Part shown: in pieces, positions 52,311-53,812 of the stretch | Numbering within the stretch: position 1 is the first letter of the stretch | How the letters are laid out: each line of letters begins with the position of its first letter | NCBI GenBank assembly: GCA_902589315.1 | Contig: CACISK010000006.1 | Span: 1 to 53,812 of the forward strand | Source: an uncultured Pelagibacteraceae bacterium | GTDB lineage: Bacteria; Pseudomonadota; Alphaproteobacteria; Pelagibacterales; Pelagibacteraceae | Length of the DNA: 53,812 nt | Reading direction: 5' to 3' | Position numbers and translations under genes: made by a program | The notes under the pieces: model-generated | Told to the model about the DNA's origin: nothing | Seen by the model: the letters and a program-made list of their open reading frames with translations, nothing else | Databases searched by the model: none

Positions 52311-53699
52311 ATGAAAACAAGAAAAGAATTTGATAGTATTGGCGGTATAAACGTACCCAATAACAGGTACTGGGGAGCCTCGACACAAAGGTCAAAAAAA
52401 TTTTTTAATATTGGCAAAATAATTGTGCCACCTTCACTAATAAGATCAATTGCAATAATTAAGAGAAGTGCAGCTATAGTCCATCAAAAAGACAAGTTAA
52501 TTTCGAAAAAAATTTCTAAATCAATAATCAAAGCCTCTAATGAAGTTATTTCAGGAAAATTGGATGAAAATTTCCCTTTAAAAGTTTGGCAGACTGGATC
52601 TGGAACGCAAACCAATATGAATGTAAATGAAGTAATAGCAAATAGAGCTATAGAAATTTTAAAAGGGAAAAAAGGATCAAAGAAACCTGTTCATCCAAAC
52701 GATCATGTTAATAAATCTCAGTCAACAAATGATGTTTTTCCAACTGCAATGCATATTTCTGTAGCTACTGAGACACTGAAAAAACTTTTACCAAGTTTAA
52801 AATTATTAGAAATTTCATTAGGAAAAAAAAGTACTGAATTTAAAAAAATAGTTAAAATTGGTAGAACTCATCTTCAAGATGCTACACCCCTATCACTTGG
52901 ACAGGAATTTTCTGGTTACCATGAACAAGTAAAAAAAAGTATAGAAAGGATCAAATATTGTTTAAATGATATTTTTTATTTGGCCCAAGGTGGAACCGCA
53001 GTTGGAACTGGAATAAACTCAAAAAAAAATTTTGATAAAAAAATTGTTAAAGAAATTAAAAATTTTTGTAAGATAAATTTTAAACCTGCACAAAATAAGT
53101 TTTCAGAATTAGCAGCACACGATGCAATTGTAAATTTTTCTGGATCTTTAAATTCATGTGCTGTTGCTTTAATGAAAATATCAAATGATATAAGATTTTT
53201 AGGCTCAGGACCTAGGGCAGGATATGGCGAACTTTTACTTCCAGAGAATGAACCCGGATCTTCAATAATGCCAGGAAAAGTTAATCCTACACAATGTGAA
53301 GCAGTAACAATGGTATGTGCAAAAGTAATAGGTAATCATACAGGAATAACAGTTGCTGGAAGTCATGGACATTTTGAACTAAATGTATTTAAACCATTAA
53401 TTGCATATAACATTTTGCAATCAATAGATATTTTAGCAGATAGCGTAAAAAATTTTAGCTTGTACTGTGTGAAGGGTATTAAAGCGAATAAAAAAAAAAT
53501 TAAAGAGCATTTAGATAATTCATTAATGTTAGTAACGGCCTTAGCACCTAAAATTGGTTACGATAATGCAGCCAAGATTTCAAAAAAAGCTCTTAAAAAT
53601 GGAACCAAATTAAAAGATGAAGCTATTAAATCAGGCTTAATTAATAAAAAAGAATATGATTTATTAATTAATCCTATAAAAATGATAAAGCCCAGTTAA
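52311..53699 (+). CDS. fumC: Fumarate hydratase class II
   Basis: The TCA-cycle enzyme interconverting fumarate and malate, 462 residues as normal. Signature regions: SGTQTNMNVNEVIANRA, HVNKSQSTNDVFPTAMH, GRTHLQDATPLSLGQEFSGY with the catalytic His, and the aspartase/fumarase signature GSSIMPGKVNPTQCE with the flexible-loop Ser. It is divergent from the MazG-like gene (61-base gap) and its stop overlaps the end of a minus-strand reading frame by 2 bases. Confidence 0.97.
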   Translation: MKTRKEFDSIGGINVPNNRYWGASTQRSKKFFNIGKIIVPPSLIRSIAIIKRSAAIVHQKDKLISKKISKSIIKASNEVISGKLDENFPLKVWQTGSGTQTNMNVNEVIANRAIEILKGKKGSKKPVHPNDHVNKSQSTNDVFPTAMHISVATETLKKLLPSLKLLEISLGKKSTEFKKIVKIGRTHLQDATPLSLGQEFSGYHEQVKKSIERIKYCLNDIFYLAQGGTAVGTGINSKKNFDKKIVKEIKNFCKINFKPAQNKFSELAAHDAIVNFSGSLNSCAVALMKISNDIRFLGSGPRAGYGELLLPENEPGSSIMPGKVNPTQCEAVTMVCAKVIGNHTGITVAGSHGHFELNVFKPLIAYNILQSIDILADSVKNFSLYCVKGIKANKKKIKEHLDNSLMLVTALAPKIGYDNAAKISKKALKNGTKLKDEAIKSGLINKKEYDLLINPIKMIKPS

Positions 53700-53812
53700 T
53701 CAACTACTTTTCTTATATGTGATCTCAAATTTTGTATATTTTTAACTAAATAAATTTCGCTAGATTTCTGTGTATTTTCATCATTATTAATTTTTACATT
53801 TTTAATAATAAA
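53696..53812 (-). CDS. C-terminal fragment of an unidentified gene (runs off the window end)
   Basis: The minus-strand frame entering at 53812 stays open for 38 codons to TAA at 53696-53698 and ends in NLRSHIRKVVD. The 2-base overlap with the convergent fumC stop fits the packing of this genome. The fragment is charged and has no recognised motif; the remainder lies outside the window. Confidence 0.5.
   Translation of the reverse strand, partial: FIIKNVKINNDENTQKSSEIYLVKNIQNLRSHIRKVVD

Noticed and set aside
1-53812. Mobile elements, prophage, CRISPR arrays, defence islands
   Set aside because: No transposase, integrase, phage structural gene, spaced repeat array or toxin-antitoxin-like pair was found; the whole window looks like core chromosome.

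Overview
The window looks like a chromosomal segment of a SAR11-clade (Pelagibacterales) marine alphaproteobacterium. Sequence evidence: very AT-rich DNA, intergenic gaps mostly under 100 bases, many 1 to 8 base gene overlaps, a proteorhodopsin gene followed by a ferredoxin and its reductase, a tandem glycine riboswitch in front of gcvTHP, a TRAP transporter with a strongly expressed binding protein, and two candidate SOS operators of the alphaproteobacterial GAAC-N7-GAAC type. The clade assignment is an inference from these features. I saw no insertion sequence, prophage, CRISPR array, rRNA or tRNA.

Layout. 1-10 kb: a minus-strand operon (EamA exporter, glycine-type amidinotransferase, threonine aldolase), a small Fe-S scaffold-like protein with an HPP membrane protein, NAD-dependent formate dehydrogenase, MsrA, oxidoreductases and TspO. 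9.7-18 kb: one minus-strand run from the glycine riboswitch through gcvT-gcvH-gcvP and on, after only 26 bases, into an FAD oxidoreductase/DUF1365/cyclopropane-synthase-like/DUF3833 lipid-modification cluster. 18-24.6 kb: 5-oxoprolinase pxpABC with an EamA transporter, then a DctPQM TRAP system. 24.7-36 kb: housekeeping genes (TerC-like, gloA, guaBA with a TPR gene between them, rlmE, a glycosyltransferase, pssA, psd, icd, alaS). 36-41.5 kb: recA, TolC-like protein, glycerate-kinase-like protein, GFA protein and umuDC. 41.5-44 kb: two glycosyltransferases with a possible 34-residue peptide between them, then a DksA-like factor. 44-47.4 kb: GST, ferredoxin reductase, ferredoxin and a blue-tuned proteorhodopsin. 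47.4 kb to the end: propionyl-CoA-synthetase-like gene, SMR transporter, dihydroorotase, YgfZ, a MazG-like protein, fumC and the C-terminal fragment of an unidentified gene.

How the genes fit together. Glycine and one-carbon metabolism is the main theme: threonine aldolase makes glycine, the amidinotransferase may consume it, the riboswitch-controlled cleavage system burns it to one-carbon units, and formate dehydrogenase (perhaps with the GFA protein) completes C1 oxidation for energy. Proteorhodopsin adds light-driven proton pumping. recA and umuDC, each with a candidate LexA operator, suggest a reduced SOS response.

The most notable new observation is a 12-base perfect complementarity between the linker separating the two glycine aptamers and the gcvT ribosome-binding/start-codon region. 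It overlaps the P1 helix of aptamer 2, which suggests a translational ON switch.
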